Assembly: GCA_022653675.1 (NCBI GenBank)
Contig: JALCST010000004.1
Location: 1-64,000 of the forward strand
DNA length: 64,000 bases
DNA from: Bacteroidales bacterium
GTDB taxonomy: Bacteria; Bacteroidota; Bacteroidia; Bacteroidales; UBA932
Direction of reading: 5' to 3'
Positions 46,435-55,913 of the stretch are shown piece by piece; position 1 is the stretch's first letter, and every line of letters begins with the position of its first letter. Under the pieces are notes generated by a model. It saw only the letters and a program-made list of their open reading frames with translations, made no database searches and was not told the DNA's origin. The translations under genes were made by a program, and so were the position numbers.

Positions 46435-47229
46435 TTACTTCGCGTATTTTACCAACATGTCTATGAGCGAAACGGAAGAGTCTTCCATGTCGATGACTAT
46501 GGAGTCAACCTTGGATATAAGATAATTGTAAAGGATTTGCAGGATAATTGCGACGACAAGTCCGCCGACGGTGGTAATCAGGGCGACTTTCATACCTGCT
46601 GCAACGAGGGTCGGGCTGATGTCGCCTGCTATCTGAATTGCTGAGAAAGCCTGTATAAGTCCTATGACGGTTCCCATGAATCCGAGCATAGGTGCGATGG
46701 ATATGAAAAGGGTAATCCACGAAAGGCCGCTTTCAAGTCCTCCCATTTCGACGGCTCCGTAAGAGGAGATGGCTTTTTCAATCTCTTCAATGCTTTGGCC
46801 GTCGATTTTGCGCAGGAATGCCTGTTCGATAATGCTGGCTACCGGACCTCTCTTGGTTTTGAAATATTCAGCGCCTTCCTTGAGCTTCCCGTTTTTGACG
46901 TAATTTTCTGCAGCTTCAACAAGCTTCTTTTTGTTGCCTTGCGCGAGATTCAATGAAATGATACGTTCGATTGCGATGGCCAAACCGAAAATGAGGCATA
47001 GCAGGATCGTGGACATGAATCCTGGACCACCGTCAATAAATGTCTTTTTAAGGGACTGGTGTAGCGGCACGTCTTTGGTGGCTGCTTCAGGTTGTTCAGC
47101 TGCTGCCGGTGCTACTTGCTCGGTGGCAGGCTGTTGGGCCGTTACCGCTGTGTCATCCTGCGCCGAAGCGATTTGAGCAGAAACGGCCATTAAGCCGACA
47201 ACTGCCAAAAACATGAAAATTTTTTTCAT
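46435..47229 (-). CDS. ExbB/TolQ/MotA proton channel family protein
   Basis: A 264-residue protein with a signal peptide (1-23, ending ASAQ), an Ala/Glu/Gln-rich periplasmic stretch, and the ExbB/MotA core: first helix GFMSTILLCLIFGLAIAIERI and the paired helices LSWITLFISIAPMLGFMGTVIGLIQAF and VALITTVGGLVVAIILQILYNYL. It is the proton channel that powers TonB. First gene of the operon. The N-terminal extension is common in this phylum. Confidence 0.92.
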   Translation of the reverse strand: MKKIFMFLAVVGLMAVSAQIASAQDDTAVTAQQPATEQVAPAAAEQPEAATKDVPLHQSLKKTFIDGGPGFMSTILLCLIFGLAIAIERIISLNLAQGNKKKLVEAAENYVKNGKLKEGAEYFKTKRGPVASIIEQAFLRKIDGQSIEEIEKAISSYGAVEMGGLESGLSWITLFISIAPMLGFMGTVIGLIQAFSAIQIAGDISPTLVAAGMKVALITTVGGLVVAIILQILYNYLISKVDSIVIDMEDSSVSLIDMLVKYAK

Positions 47230-47343
47230 ACTTTTCTTTAAAATTGGTTATTATACAATGTTTTGATAGTTATAGATTCCTAATTGTTTTTAGAATATTT
47301 GCTAAATTTCCTGCAAGATAAAAATTTTTTTCCAGATATATAA

Positions 47344-48378
47344 TCACAATGATATTTCTCCGCGCAAGTTTTTTGTCATCATTTTTTTAACCTTCAAATT
47401 ATCTGGATATTGACCTAGTAGGCAGTAGAGCTTGGTGATCGCTGCCTCGGTAGTGCTGTCGTATCCACTCACCACCCCGGCATCCTTAAGACAAACACCT
47501 GTGGCATAAGCATCCATATCTACTTTACCGGCGGGACATTGAGTGACGTTGACCAGAATGATCCCTCTTCTGCCGGCGTTCCTGATGCTTTCCATGAACC
47601 ATGGTTTTGACGGTGAGTTGCCCGAACCGAAAGTTTCCAGTACGACGGCGCGCAGGCCCTTGGTATTCAGCACCGCTTCGACGTATTCCGGACGGATGCC
47701 GGGAAATATCTTAAGTATCGCTATGTTTCTGTCCAGCTTAGTGTGGATTTCAAGTTTTTTCCCCCATTCAGAAGGGTAGTTTATATTCTGCGGATTGTAT
47801 TTTATGTGGATCCCTATATCGGCCAGGGTCGGATAGTTTGCGCTCCTGAATGCCTTGAAATCCTCCGCACTGTCCTTCGTAGTACGATTCCCTCTGAAAA
47901 GGTGATTCTCGAAGTAGAGCGATACCTCTGGGACCATAGGTTTGCCGTCTTTCCTTTTGGCGGCGGCTATTTCTATGGTGGATATTAGATTTTCCCTGCC
48001 GTCCGTTCTCAGGATTCCTATGGGAAGCTGGCTTCCTGTGAATACGACGGGCTTTTCGAGATTCCCGATCATGAAACTTATCGCCGATGCGGAATAAGCC
48101 ATGGTGTCGGTGCCGTGAAGGACTACGAAACCGTCGTAGTATTCATATTTTTCGGCTATTATGCTTACGAGCTGATCCCAAAATTCCACTACCACATCTG
48201 AAGAGTCGATTGGTGGGTCGAAAGAGTATTTATCAAGCTTATATCCGAATCTTTTTAATTCAGGGACCTCTTCTTCCACTTGCGAGAAGTCGTAAGGTTG
48301 TAGCGTCCCTGATTTTGGATCGTGTTTCATGCCGATTGTTCCACCGGTGTAAATCAATAAAAGTGAGATCTGTTTCAT
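47344..48378 (-). CDS. ansA: Type I L-asparaginase
   Basis: A 344-residue cytoplasmic-type asparaginase without signal peptide. First catalytic threonine in YTGGTIGM (about 11-18) and second in VLHGTDTMAYSAS (about 87-99). It hydrolyses asparagine to aspartate and ammonia. It follows tatD by 3 nt, at the end of the carboxylesterase-holA-tatD-ansA run. Confidence 0.93.
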   Translation of the reverse strand: MKQISLLLIYTGGTIGMKHDPKSGTLQPYDFSQVEEEVPELKRFGYKLDKYSFDPPIDSSDVVVEFWDQLVSIIAEKYEYYDGFVVLHGTDTMAYSASAISFMIGNLEKPVVFTGSQLPIGILRTDGRENLISTIEIAAAKRKDGKPMVPEVSLYFENHLFRGNRTTKDSAEDFKAFRSANYPTLADIGIHIKYNPQNINYPSEWGKKLEIHTKLDRNIAILKIFPGIRPEYVEAVLNTKGLRAVVLETFGSGNSPSKPWFMESIRNAGRRGIILVNVTQCPAGKVDMDAYATGVCLKDAGVVSGYDSTTEAAITKLYCLLGQYPDNLKVKKMMTKNLRGEISL

Positions 48379-48381
48379 TTG

Positions 48382-49170
48382 TTATCCAGTTTGAATGTCA
48401 ATTCCGAACAGCTTCTCGGCATTGGACGTGGTTATATCAGCGATTTCATTTATGCCCATTCCCTTTGCTAGGGCAAGGCGTTCAGCAATGATGGGAATAT
48501 AGGACGATTCGTTTCTTTCGCCCCTGTGGGGGACAGGGGTAAGGTAAGGGGAATCGGTTTCCAAAAGAAGTCTGTCCAAAGGCATTTTTGCTGCGGTTTC
48601 AGGTAAGGTGCTGTTTTTGTATGTCAGCACCCCGCCGATCCCGAAATAGAAATCCCCGTATCCTGATAGTCGCCGGTAAGTCTCGAAACTGCCGGAAAAT
48701 GCATGGAAAGTCCCATGCAAAACGATTCCTTTCAACGAATCGAGCACTTCGTACAGCGCTTCCGTAGCATCTCTTGCATGTATTATTACCGGCATGTTGC
48801 GTTCGTAGGCCATGATCATCTGCTCCCTGAACACTTTTTTCTGCTGTTCCATGAATTCGGTCGACCAATGGCCGTCCAGCCCTATTTCCCCGATTGCAAA
48901 GTATTTTCTCTCGTCAATGTGGTCCCGTACGAATTGCATCTCCTTTTCCCAGTCTTCTCCGACCGACGTCGGGTGAAGGCCGATACATGGGAAAGCATAT
49001 CCCGGAAATTTCGATGACCTTTCGACGAGCCTGCCGTAGTATGTGGTGTCGATTCCCGGGAAAACTAAAGCTGCAACCCCTGCGGTTTTGGCGCGGGCCA
49101 CCGTCTCCTCGAAATCTTCGTCGAATTCCGGGCCGTATATGTGTGAATGCGTATCTACGAACTTTGTCAT
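48382..49170 (-). CDS. tatD: TatD family metal-dependent deoxyribonuclease
   Basis: A 262-residue TatD-like hydrolase. Metal ligands: DTHSHI near 6-11, GEIGLDGH about 97-104, VIIHARDA about 129-136, HAFSGS, and LETDSPYLTP about 203-212. TatD proteins are 3'-5' exonucleases or nucleases linked with DNA repair. Its start overlaps the holA end by 4 nt. Confidence 0.93.
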   Translation of the reverse strand: MTKFVDTHSHIYGPEFDEDFEETVARAKTAGVAALVFPGIDTTYYGRLVERSSKFPGYAFPCIGLHPTSVGEDWEKEMQFVRDHIDERKYFAIGEIGLDGHWSTEFMEQQKKVFREQMIMAYERNMPVIIHARDATEALYEVLDSLKGIVLHGTFHAFSGSFETYRRLSGYGDFYFGIGGVLTYKNSTLPETAAKMPLDRLLLETDSPYLTPVPHRGERNESSYIPIIAERLALAKGMGINEIADITTSNAEKLFGIDIQTG

Positions 49171-50198
49171 GCGTCGAGAATCCTAGAAGCCATCTCTACC
49201 AGCAGATCCCCGTCGTTGGCTTCCCCTCTCATATTGCTTTTGCTCTTGTGGTCGTAATCTTTAAGGATGTTCAGTATTTCCATCGTCTTTTTTAAAGGAT
49301 AATTTTTAGCTGCGGCTTCGTATTCTCCAAGGAAATAAGGATTTATACCGAGCGTCGAACTGATATCGCTTTTCCCCGCACCTTTCATTTTCAGAGAATG
49401 GTAGCGCAGGACCTTAAGGAATGTCGAAGCGAGCATTCCGATTGTTAGTTGTATGGGATGCTGCTTCGGGGAATCGGCGAAATTCAACGCGATCCTGTAA
49501 ACCCTGTCGGAGTCCCTGTATGAAAAAGCTTTCGAAAGTTCGAATACACTGTATTCACGGCTGATTCCGACATTGTCCTCGACATCCTTGACGGAAATGG
49601 AAACGGTTCCTTCCGGAAGCATCTTCAGCAATTTATCTACCTCCAAAGTGATTTTTTGCAGGTCCGTGCCAGTACATTCGGCCATCAATGCGGCAGCTTC
49701 GGGATCTATGGAAATTTTTCTCTTCCATACATAGTTTTCAATCCAGCCGGCCGTTTTGTAATCGGGTACTTTCATTGATTCCATAACAACTCCCGATTTT
49801 GACGCCTGCTTGTAAAACGAAGTTCTCTTGTCTATGCTCTTGCCCTTATAGCAGATTACCAGTACGGTGGATGGCATGGGGGAGATCAGGTATGCAGCCA
49901 GCTTTTCTATTCCGGACATCATCTGTGCTTCCCTGACTATTACCACGAGCCTGTCTCCTATCATCGGAAATTGTCTCGCTGTGCCTATGATCTTATCCGC
50001 ATCCGCATCCTGACCGAATATTACTATCCTGTTGAAATCGCGCATTTCGGCCGTAACAGCCTTTTCGGCGATCGCATTCGAAAGGGAGTCGATGTAATAG
50101 GGTTCTTCCCCCATAAGCAGATAGAAGCAGGCAAACCTGCCCTCGTCTACATCTTTCATGAGGGAGTCGAATTGCTCCTGGGTGGATTGTCTGGCCAT
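49167..50198 (-). CDS. holA: DNA polymerase III subunit delta
   Basis: A 343-residue HolA-like clamp-loader subunit: FYLLMGEEPYYIDSLSNAIAEK near the start and the mid-protein DLQKITLEVDKLLKMLPEG region match the family. It opens the sliding clamp for loading on DNA. It lies between a carboxylesterase gene (2 nt upstream) and tatD. Confidence 0.88.
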   Translation of the reverse strand: MARQSTQEQFDSLMKDVDEGRFACFYLLMGEEPYYIDSLSNAIAEKAVTAEMRDFNRIVIFGQDADADKIIGTARQFPMIGDRLVVIVREAQMMSGIEKLAAYLISPMPSTVLVICYKGKSIDKRTSFYKQASKSGVVMESMKVPDYKTAGWIENYVWKRKISIDPEAAALMAECTGTDLQKITLEVDKLLKMLPEGTVSISVKDVEDNVGISREYSVFELSKAFSYRDSDRVYRIALNFADSPKQHPIQLTIGMLASTFLKVLRYHSLKMKGAGKSDISSTLGINPYFLGEYEAAAKNYPLKKTMEILNILKDYDHKSKSNMRGEANDGDLLVEMASRILDA

Positions 50199-50200
50199 TA

Positions 50201-51550
50201 TTATTCTATGTCGAATGTCTGGGTATAGTTTTCGTCTTTGGTATAAGGTTTCCAGGTATCGCCTTTCCTGCCGTTGGGATCCCCGAATTTACAGAAATTG
50301 GCCCAGCAATCAGTCATACTTGCGCTCAATGAATGGTCTGCTTCCGTGAACGGCCTCCAGCATCTGTCGAGAGTGCCGAATACATACCACAATTCCGAAG
50401 CGTGGAAGGCTCCCGCATCATCTCCGGGGAGCTTGCGATTGAAACAGTAAACGTATGCAGGATCCCGGCCCTGGCTTTCCAGGAGCAGCGACCATTGTTC
50501 GGCCGACGTCTTTTTTACGTCGAGTGAGATGTCGTCGGCACAATATCCAATCATGTAGTTGATGTCAAGTTCGTTGTCGGAAAGGGCGACAGCAGTGGTG
50601 CTTGCCTTGAGAATGTACCCGTCTATGCATGGGCTGAAGAACATCTTTTTTTGTTGTGCCGTATAGGAGTTGTAGAGACTTTGGAGCGAATCGGCGGAAA
50701 CTTTTCTCGCTTCGGTGACGCTTCCGAAATTGCAATAATTGAAAAAATCTGTTCCGTATCTTTCCTGTTCTTCCATTTCCGGAGTTGGAATGTTCCCCCT
50801 TAATCCGCCACCGCTCTGGATTATTGCTCCTTTTACGAGCCCTTCGCACATTTTGGAACTTACAAGTGCCTGTACACTGCGCGCACCTGCGCTTTGTCCG
50901 AATATTGTGATCCGTCTTGGATCACCACCGAATTTCGAAATGTTGGAGTGTACCCATTTCAAGGCGGCATACTGGTCCAGAAGACCGTAATTGCCGGTTG
51001 TGTGATGTCTGCTTTCGGCCGCGAGTTCCGGAAGGGCGAGATACCCGAATATGCCCACGCGATAGTTTATGGTGACCAGTATGACCCCCTTTCTGGCGAA
51101 GGTATCCCCGTCGAACTCCTTTTCGTATCCGTAACCGTGGTCGAAGGATCCACCGTGAATCCAGATGGCCACCGGGAAGCCGCCTATTGTTTTTCCTGCA
51201 GGAGCCCAAACGTTCAGGTACAGGCAATCCTCGCTTTTTTCAGGTTCGATGGAATCACAGAATTCCTTACGGTAGAAACTGCCTTCGCGTAACGGGTTCT
51301 GGATGGCTGCGGGACCGAATTTGTCGCATATCCTTATGCTGTCCCACTGCTGCACCGGCCGTGGCTCCTTCCATCTGAAATCTCCTGAAGGTGGAGCGGC
51401 ATAGGGTATCCCCTTATAAGTAATTACCTTGCCTGTGCTGTCCAGTGTCCCCTGTATTTTCCCTCCTTCGACCGAAATGACCGGTGGGGTTCCTTCAGAA
51501 CAGGAACAGAGCATGAGTGACAATATGAGAATTGACGTTAGTTTTTTCAT
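50201..51550 (-). CDS. Type B carboxylesterase lipoprotein
   Basis: A 449-residue alpha/beta-hydrolase of the carboxylesterase/lipase type. Start at 51550 (MKKLTSILI) is chosen over the longer frame to 51649, since it begins a signal with lipobox CSC (C17). Seen: CLYLNVWAP, oxyanion motif WIHGGSFDHGYG, nucleophile motif TIFGQSAGARSVQAL, and a late HASELWYVFGTL with the expected histidine. It hydrolyses esters or acyl groups; the substrate is unknown. It lies 2 nt before holA and may share its message, which is unusual company for a secreted esterase. Confidence 0.87.
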   Translation of the reverse strand: MKKLTSILILSLMLCSCSEGTPPVISVEGGKIQGTLDSTGKVITYKGIPYAAPPSGDFRWKEPRPVQQWDSIRICDKFGPAAIQNPLREGSFYRKEFCDSIEPEKSEDCLYLNVWAPAGKTIGGFPVAIWIHGGSFDHGYGYEKEFDGDTFARKGVILVTINYRVGIFGYLALPELAAESRHHTTGNYGLLDQYAALKWVHSNISKFGGDPRRITIFGQSAGARSVQALVSSKMCEGLVKGAIIQSGGGLRGNIPTPEMEEQERYGTDFFNYCNFGSVTEARKVSADSLQSLYNSYTAQQKKMFFSPCIDGYILKASTTAVALSDNELDINYMIGYCADDISLDVKKTSAEQWSLLLESQGRDPAYVYCFNRKLPGDDAGAFHASELWYVFGTLDRCWRPFTEADHSLSASMTDCWANFCKFGDPNGRKGDTWKPYTKDENYTQTFDIE

Positions 51551-51609
51551 TGCGGATTTCTTATACAGGTGTAAAGTTCGCCAATATTTCCGACATTTGC
51601 ATATCGGAT

Positions 51610-52041
51610 ATGGATATTTTTGATCCTCTGAGAAGGAAAATGGTAACACTGACTCCGGAAGAGCAAGTTCGTCAGGATACGATAATTGCGCTTAATACGG
51701 AGATGGGGGTGCCCATGTCCCTGATGATGAGCGAAACCGCGTTCAGGTTCAACGGACTGCTTTATCGTGCCGACATTCTTGTTTATGACCGTAGCGCGCG
51801 TCCCATGATGCTGGTGGAATGCAAGGCCGTGGAAGTAGCGCTCGGGGAGACGGTGAAGGATCAGGTCGTGCGTTATAATCTGGCTCTCAAATTGCCGTAT
51901 CTGATGATTACTAATGGCAAAACTACCTATATTTGCGAATTGGACAGCGGTTCGGGCGAGTACCGCTTTTTGAGATCCCTGCCGCAATACGATGAGATGT
52001 CTGCACGCTGCGGTGCGCGGCGGCGGCCTTTTTCGTTATGA
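51610..52041 (+). CDS. Stand-alone HsdR N-terminal-like nuclease-domain protein
   Basis: A 143-residue protein of the type-I-restriction HsdR N-terminal domain. The start at 51610 (MDIFDPLRRK) is chosen; an extended frame would overlap the divergent esterase gene. Motif residues of the PD-(D/E)xK fold are visible: RADILVYDRSARPMMLVECKA (about 56-76, D58, E73 and K75). No other restriction subunits are nearby. In many Bacteroidota this small protein is divergent to holA; here the esterase gene lies between. Its role is unknown. Confidence 0.75.
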   Translation: MDIFDPLRRKMVTLTPEEQVRQDTIIALNTEMGVPMSLMMSETAFRFNGLLYRADILVYDRSARPMMLVECKAVEVALGETVKDQVVRYNLALKLPYLMITNGKTTYICELDSGSGEYRFLRSLPQYDEMSARCGARRRPFSL

Positions 52042-52091
52042 GTTCATTATCGGCTACTGCGAACGGGGAACGTAAAACTGATGAAAAGTAA

Positions 52092-53528
52092 ATGGAAGAG
52101 GTACTTGACGTACAGAAATATCTTGGCAGAACTATTTTTCACGCTGTAAGGGACCAAGCCGAGAAGCTTGGAATCAGGGCTTTCGTGATAGGAGGATTCG
52201 TACGCGACTTCTTCCTGCATAGAGATTCCAATGATATTGACATAGTTGTGGAAGGCGACGGGCTTGAACTGGCTAAGGCGGTGGGTAAAACTTTAAAATG
52301 CCGCGTAGCCGTCTTTAAGAATTTCGGTACTGCGCAACTGCGTTTCGACGGCACAGAAATAGAGTTCGTTGGTGCCCGCAGGGAATCTTACAGAGGCAAT
52401 TCGAGAAAGCCCGTCGTAGAGAGCGGTACACTGCAGGAAGACCAGGATCGCAGGGATTTTACAATCAATGCAATGGCTTTCAGCCTTCAGAGGGATAACT
52501 ACGGAGAGCTGGTGGATCCTTTCAACGGCATCATGGATCTTAATATGGGTCTTATCCGGACCCCTCTCGATCCAGACAGAACTTATCGTGACGATCCGTT
52601 GAGAATGATAAGGGCGGTTCGATTTGCTACCCAGCTCGATTTCGAAATCGTCCCGGAATCGCTCGAATCCATCAGAAGTAACAGGGAAAGACTCTCTATC
52701 CTGTCGATGGAGCGCATTTCCGACGAACTGAACAAGATCCTGCTTTCCCCAAAACCTTCACGGGGATTCGAACTTTTGGATTCTTGCGGGCTTCTCGATT
52801 ATATACTGCCTTCCCTGACTGCCCTGAAGGGGGTGGAAAGCATAGAGGGAATAACTCACAAGAACAATTTCACCCATACCCTGAAGGTCCTCGACAATGT
52901 TGCCGATTCCGGTGGGGATCTTTGGCTGCGTTGGGCTGCATTGCTCCACGATGTTGGTAAGGCTTCCGCGAAAAAGTTCGAGAAAGGAGTGGGATGGACC
53001 TTCTACGGTCACGATATTATCGGCGGCAAGATGGTCCCTGGAATATTCAGACATTTGAAAATGCCCCTTAACGATAAGATGAAATATGTCCAGAAGATGG
53101 TTTCCCTCCATATGCGTCCTATTTCCCTTGTGACCGACGAGGTCACCGATTCCGCAGTTCGTCGTCTGCTTTTCGATGCCGGGGACGATGTGGACGATCT
53201 GATGATCCTTTGCCGTGCCGACATAACATCCAAGGATGATAAGAAAGTGGACCGTTACAGGAAGAATTACGAGCATGTATGCGAGAAGATGGCAGAGGTG
53301 GAAGCCAGGGATGCAATACGTAATTTCAAGAACCCGATCACCGGGGAAATGGTAATGGATGAATACGGCATCGGCCCCTGCAACACGATTGGCGAAATAA
53401 AGGAGTATGTAAAGAATGCTATTCTTGATGGCAGGATACCGAACGATTACGAATCTGCCCGCAAGCTCATGGAGGAGAAAGCTGCTGAATTGGGACTAAA
53501 AAGGGTATCAGGATCCGAAAAGGTTTGA
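52092..53528 (+). CDS. CCA tRNA nucleotidyltransferase, HD-domain type
   Basis: A 478-residue class II nucleotidyltransferase. The catalytic GGFVRDFFL and DSNDIDIVVEGD lie near 34-56, DRRDFTINAMA about 121-131, DDPLRMIRAVRFATQLDF about 167-184, and a C-terminal HD domain (ALLHDVGKASAK, about 285-296). It adds or repairs the tRNA 3'-CCA end. It could alternatively be a poly(A) polymerase of the same family. Confidence 0.92.
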   Translation: MEEVLDVQKYLGRTIFHAVRDQAEKLGIRAFVIGGFVRDFFLHRDSNDIDIVVEGDGLELAKAVGKTLKCRVAVFKNFGTAQLRFDGTEIEFVGARRESYRGNSRKPVVESGTLQEDQDRRDFTINAMAFSLQRDNYGELVDPFNGIMDLNMGLIRTPLDPDRTYRDDPLRMIRAVRFATQLDFEIVPESLESIRSNRERLSILSMERISDELNKILLSPKPSRGFELLDSCGLLDYILPSLTALKGVESIEGITHKNNFTHTLKVLDNVADSGGDLWLRWAALLHDVGKASAKKFEKGVGWTFYGHDIIGGKMVPGIFRHLKMPLNDKMKYVQKMVSLHMRPISLVTDEVTDSAVRRLLFDAGDDVDDLMILCRADITSKDDKKVDRYRKNYEHVCEKMAEVEARDAIRNFKNPITGEMVMDEYGIGPCNTIGEIKEYVKNAILDGRIPNDYESARKLMEEKAAELGLKRVSGSEKV

Positions 53529-53540
53529 GACTTGCGATAA

Positions 53541-53571
53541 TTGTAAAAAAATCGAATGTCGTGTAACTTTT
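53541..53571 (+). promoter_or_regulatory. Promoter of queA
   Basis: TTG at 53541-53543, exactly 20 nt, then TAACTTTT at 53564-53571, one mismatch from TAnnTTTG. Transcription would begin about 50 nt before the GTG start of queA. Confidence 0.6.
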
Positions 53572-53630
53572 AAGCATTTTGCTCGTATAAATACTTGATA
53601 TGACATTATCTTTTTTATACTGTTTATACT

Positions 53631-54773
53631 GTGCAGAGTAAACTTTCACAATTCAATTACCTGGCTATCTTCGAGAACAGGGAGAATAAGGATAAGTATC
53701 CTAACCCTATCAGTAGGAGCGGCTACATAGCCGAAAGACCTACGGACTACGTTGAGGATCCCGCTACGAAGGAACTTTACCGTATGGGACGCGACGAGTG
53801 CAAACTCATGGTGCTTGACCGCCATAGCGGAAAGATGGAGCACCGGAAATTCAAGGATATACTGGATTATTTCAATGAGGGGGACACTTTCGTATTCAAC
53901 GATACAAAGGTGTTCCCTGCTAGACTTCGCGGCCGCAAGGAAAAGACCAGTGCGGAAATCATGGTTTTTCTATTGAGGGAACTCAGTTGCGATCCGCATC
54001 TCTGGGATGTCCTGGTGGATCCGGCCAGAAAGATCCGCATCGGCAACAAATTGTTTTTTGGAGAGAATGACGAGCTCGTAGCCGAAGTGATCGACAACAC
54101 TACCTCGAGGGGACGGACCCTTCGCTTTCTTAACGACGGGCCTTATGACGAGTTCAAATCCACCCTTTACCGTCTCGGCGAGACTCCCCTGCCCGAAATC
54201 ATACGCCGTAAGGTGTGCAAGGAGGATGCTGAGGATTATCAGAACATATATGCATCCAGGGAAGGAGCCGTGGCATGCCCTGCCGCCGGTCTCCATTTCT
54301 CGAGGGAACTTTTCAAACGTATGGAGATTAAGGGAGTGGATTCGGCTTTTCTGACACTCCACATGGGACTCGGCAATTTCAAGAATGTCGAGGTCGAAGA
54401 TCTCTCCAAGCACAAGATGGACTCCGAGGAGATGGAAATAACCGAGGAGACCGCAAATGCCGTAAATAGGACCAAACACGCTGGACATAAGGTGGTTGCC
54501 GTAGGAGCCACGGTGGTCCGCGCGCTTGAGACTTTCGTTACTACCCAGGGCGAAATCCGTCCGTTCTCCGGATGGACCAACAGATTTATTTTTCCACCAT
54601 ACGATTTCACTATTCCCGACGCATTCGTCACGAATTTTCACCTCCCATCCTCAACTTTGCTTATGGCTGCAGCTGCTTTTGCAGGTTACGACCATATCAT
54701 CGCGGCCTACTATGAAGCTTTGACAAAAGGCTACAAGTTTGGCCCTTACGGGGATGCCATGCTGATAATTTGA
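53631..54773 (+). CDS. queA: S-adenosylmethionine:tRNA ribosyltransferase-isomerase
   Basis: A 380-residue QueA, which adds the epoxy-cyclopentanediol ring in queuosine synthesis. GTG start at 53631 (GTG CAG AGT AAA CTT) is inferred because KLSQFNYLA matches the usual N-terminus and no ATG precedes it. Family patterns: [45 protein letters not shown] and [21 protein letters not shown]. An insertion of charged residues in the N-terminal third ([19 protein letters not shown]) gives a slightly longer protein than the E. coli enzyme. Confidence 0.93.
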   Translation: MQSKLSQFNYLAIFENRENKDKYPNPISRSGYIAERPTDYVEDPATKELYRMGRDECKLMVLDRHSGKMEHRKFKDILDYFNEGDTFVFNDTKVFPARLRGRKEKTSAEIMVFLLRELSCDPHLWDVLVDPARKIRIGNKLFFGENDELVAEVIDNTTSRGRTLRFLNDGPYDEFKSTLYRLGETPLPEIIRRKVCKEDAEDYQNIYASREGAVACPAAGLHFSRELFKRMEIKGVDSAFLTLHMGLGNFKNVEVEDLSKHKMDSEEMEITEETANAVNRTKHAGHKVVAVGATVVRALETFVTTQGEIRPFSGWTNRFIFPPYDFTIPDAFVTNFHLPSSTLLMAAAAFAGYDHIIAAYYEALTKGYKFGPYGDAMLII

Positions 54774-54779
54774 TAACGG

Positions 54780-55898
54780 ATGCCTATTGATGACGAACTT
54801 GTGTGCGCCTGTGCACTCAGCAGGATTTTCGCTTACAATTGCTTGGCTTCCAGGCAACTTGTCGAATCCGTAGATTCCATTCAGGAAATCTTTAAAATGA
54901 CATGGAAAAGCTTGGCCCAGGTTTTTCCGAAACACACCGGCTATGCCGATGCAATAACTGATCCGTCCAACCTCGAGTGGGCGAGGCGCGAGCTTGATTT
55001 TATACGTGAAAGCGGAGCCGAAGCCATTTTTATCTACGACGGAGACTATCCTAAACGTTTGGTGAATTGCCCTGACGCTCCCATCGTCCTATATTATAAA
55101 GGGACTGCGGACCTGAATGCATCAAGGATCCTGGCTGTCGTCGGAACCCGAAGTGCTACCGTTTATGGCCGCAACGTCTGCCGCGAAATCATTTCCACCC
55201 TTTCCGAAAATCCAGTCAAACCTCTTATCGTCAGTGGTCTTGCTTATGGCATAGATATAGTGGCACATCAGTCTGCATTGGAATGCGGACTTGAAACAGT
55301 AGGTTGTATGGCTACAGGCCTCGACAGGATTTACCCTTCCCAAAACGAAGGGGTTGCGACGAGGATGATTGGAAAGGGAGGTTTGTTGACCGATTTTACT
55401 TCCGGGACCGAGCCCTACAGGGAAAATTTCGTACGACGAAACAGAATCATAGCCGGTATGGCAGATGCCGTTCTGGTGGTGGAATCCAAGGATGGTGGAG
55501 GCAGCATGATCACCGCCCGTCTGGCGACGGACTATGACCGTGAACTCTTCGCCGTTCCTGGACGTACTACGGATATTTGCTCCAGGGGAACGAATGCGCT
55601 TATTGAAAACGACAGGGCGCATCTTACGGTCGGGGCGGAAACCATAGAGAAATGGATGGGATGGAGAGACCCGTCGCGGGAGGAATCACGGGGAAAACGT
55701 AAGGAAACCCTTTCCATGTGCGATACGCCTGAAAAGAGGAAAATCCTCAATGCACTCAGGAAAGATTCTCCTCTTAGTGTGGACGATATGAAGATAGCCA
55801 CCGGATTGACTTTCCAGGAGATGTCGGTAGCCCTTCTTCAGCTTGAAATGGAAGGGCGCATATGCATAACCGCGGCCAATTATTACGATCTGTCCTGA
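54780..55898 (+). CDS. dprA: DNA-processing protein DprA
   Basis: A 372-residue DprA/Smf. The Rossmann-like core is GTRSATVYGRNVCREI (about 121-136), SGLAYGIDIVAHQSALE, TGLDRIYPSQN and FVRRNRIIAGMADAVLVVESKDGGGS; a winged-helix C-terminal domain follows (about 320-372, LNALRKDSPLSVDDMKIATGLTFQEM). It loads RecA on incoming single-stranded DNA in natural transformation. It follows queA by 6 nt. Confidence 0.95.
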   Translation: MPIDDELVCACALSRIFAYNCLASRQLVESVDSIQEIFKMTWKSLAQVFPKHTGYADAITDPSNLEWARRELDFIRESGAEAIFIYDGDYPKRLVNCPDAPIVLYYKGTADLNASRILAVVGTRSATVYGRNVCREIISTLSENPVKPLIVSGLAYGIDIVAHQSALECGLETVGCMATGLDRIYPSQNEGVATRMIGKGGLLTDFTSGTEPYRENFVRRNRIIAGMADAVLVVESKDGGGSMITARLATDYDRELFAVPGRTTDICSRGTNALIENDRAHLTVGAETIEKWMGWRDPSREESRGKRKETLSMCDTPEKRKILNALRKDSPLSVDDMKIATGLTFQEMSVALLQLEMEGRICITAANYYDLS

Positions 55899-55913
55899 AT
55901 GTTGTGCCTTGCT

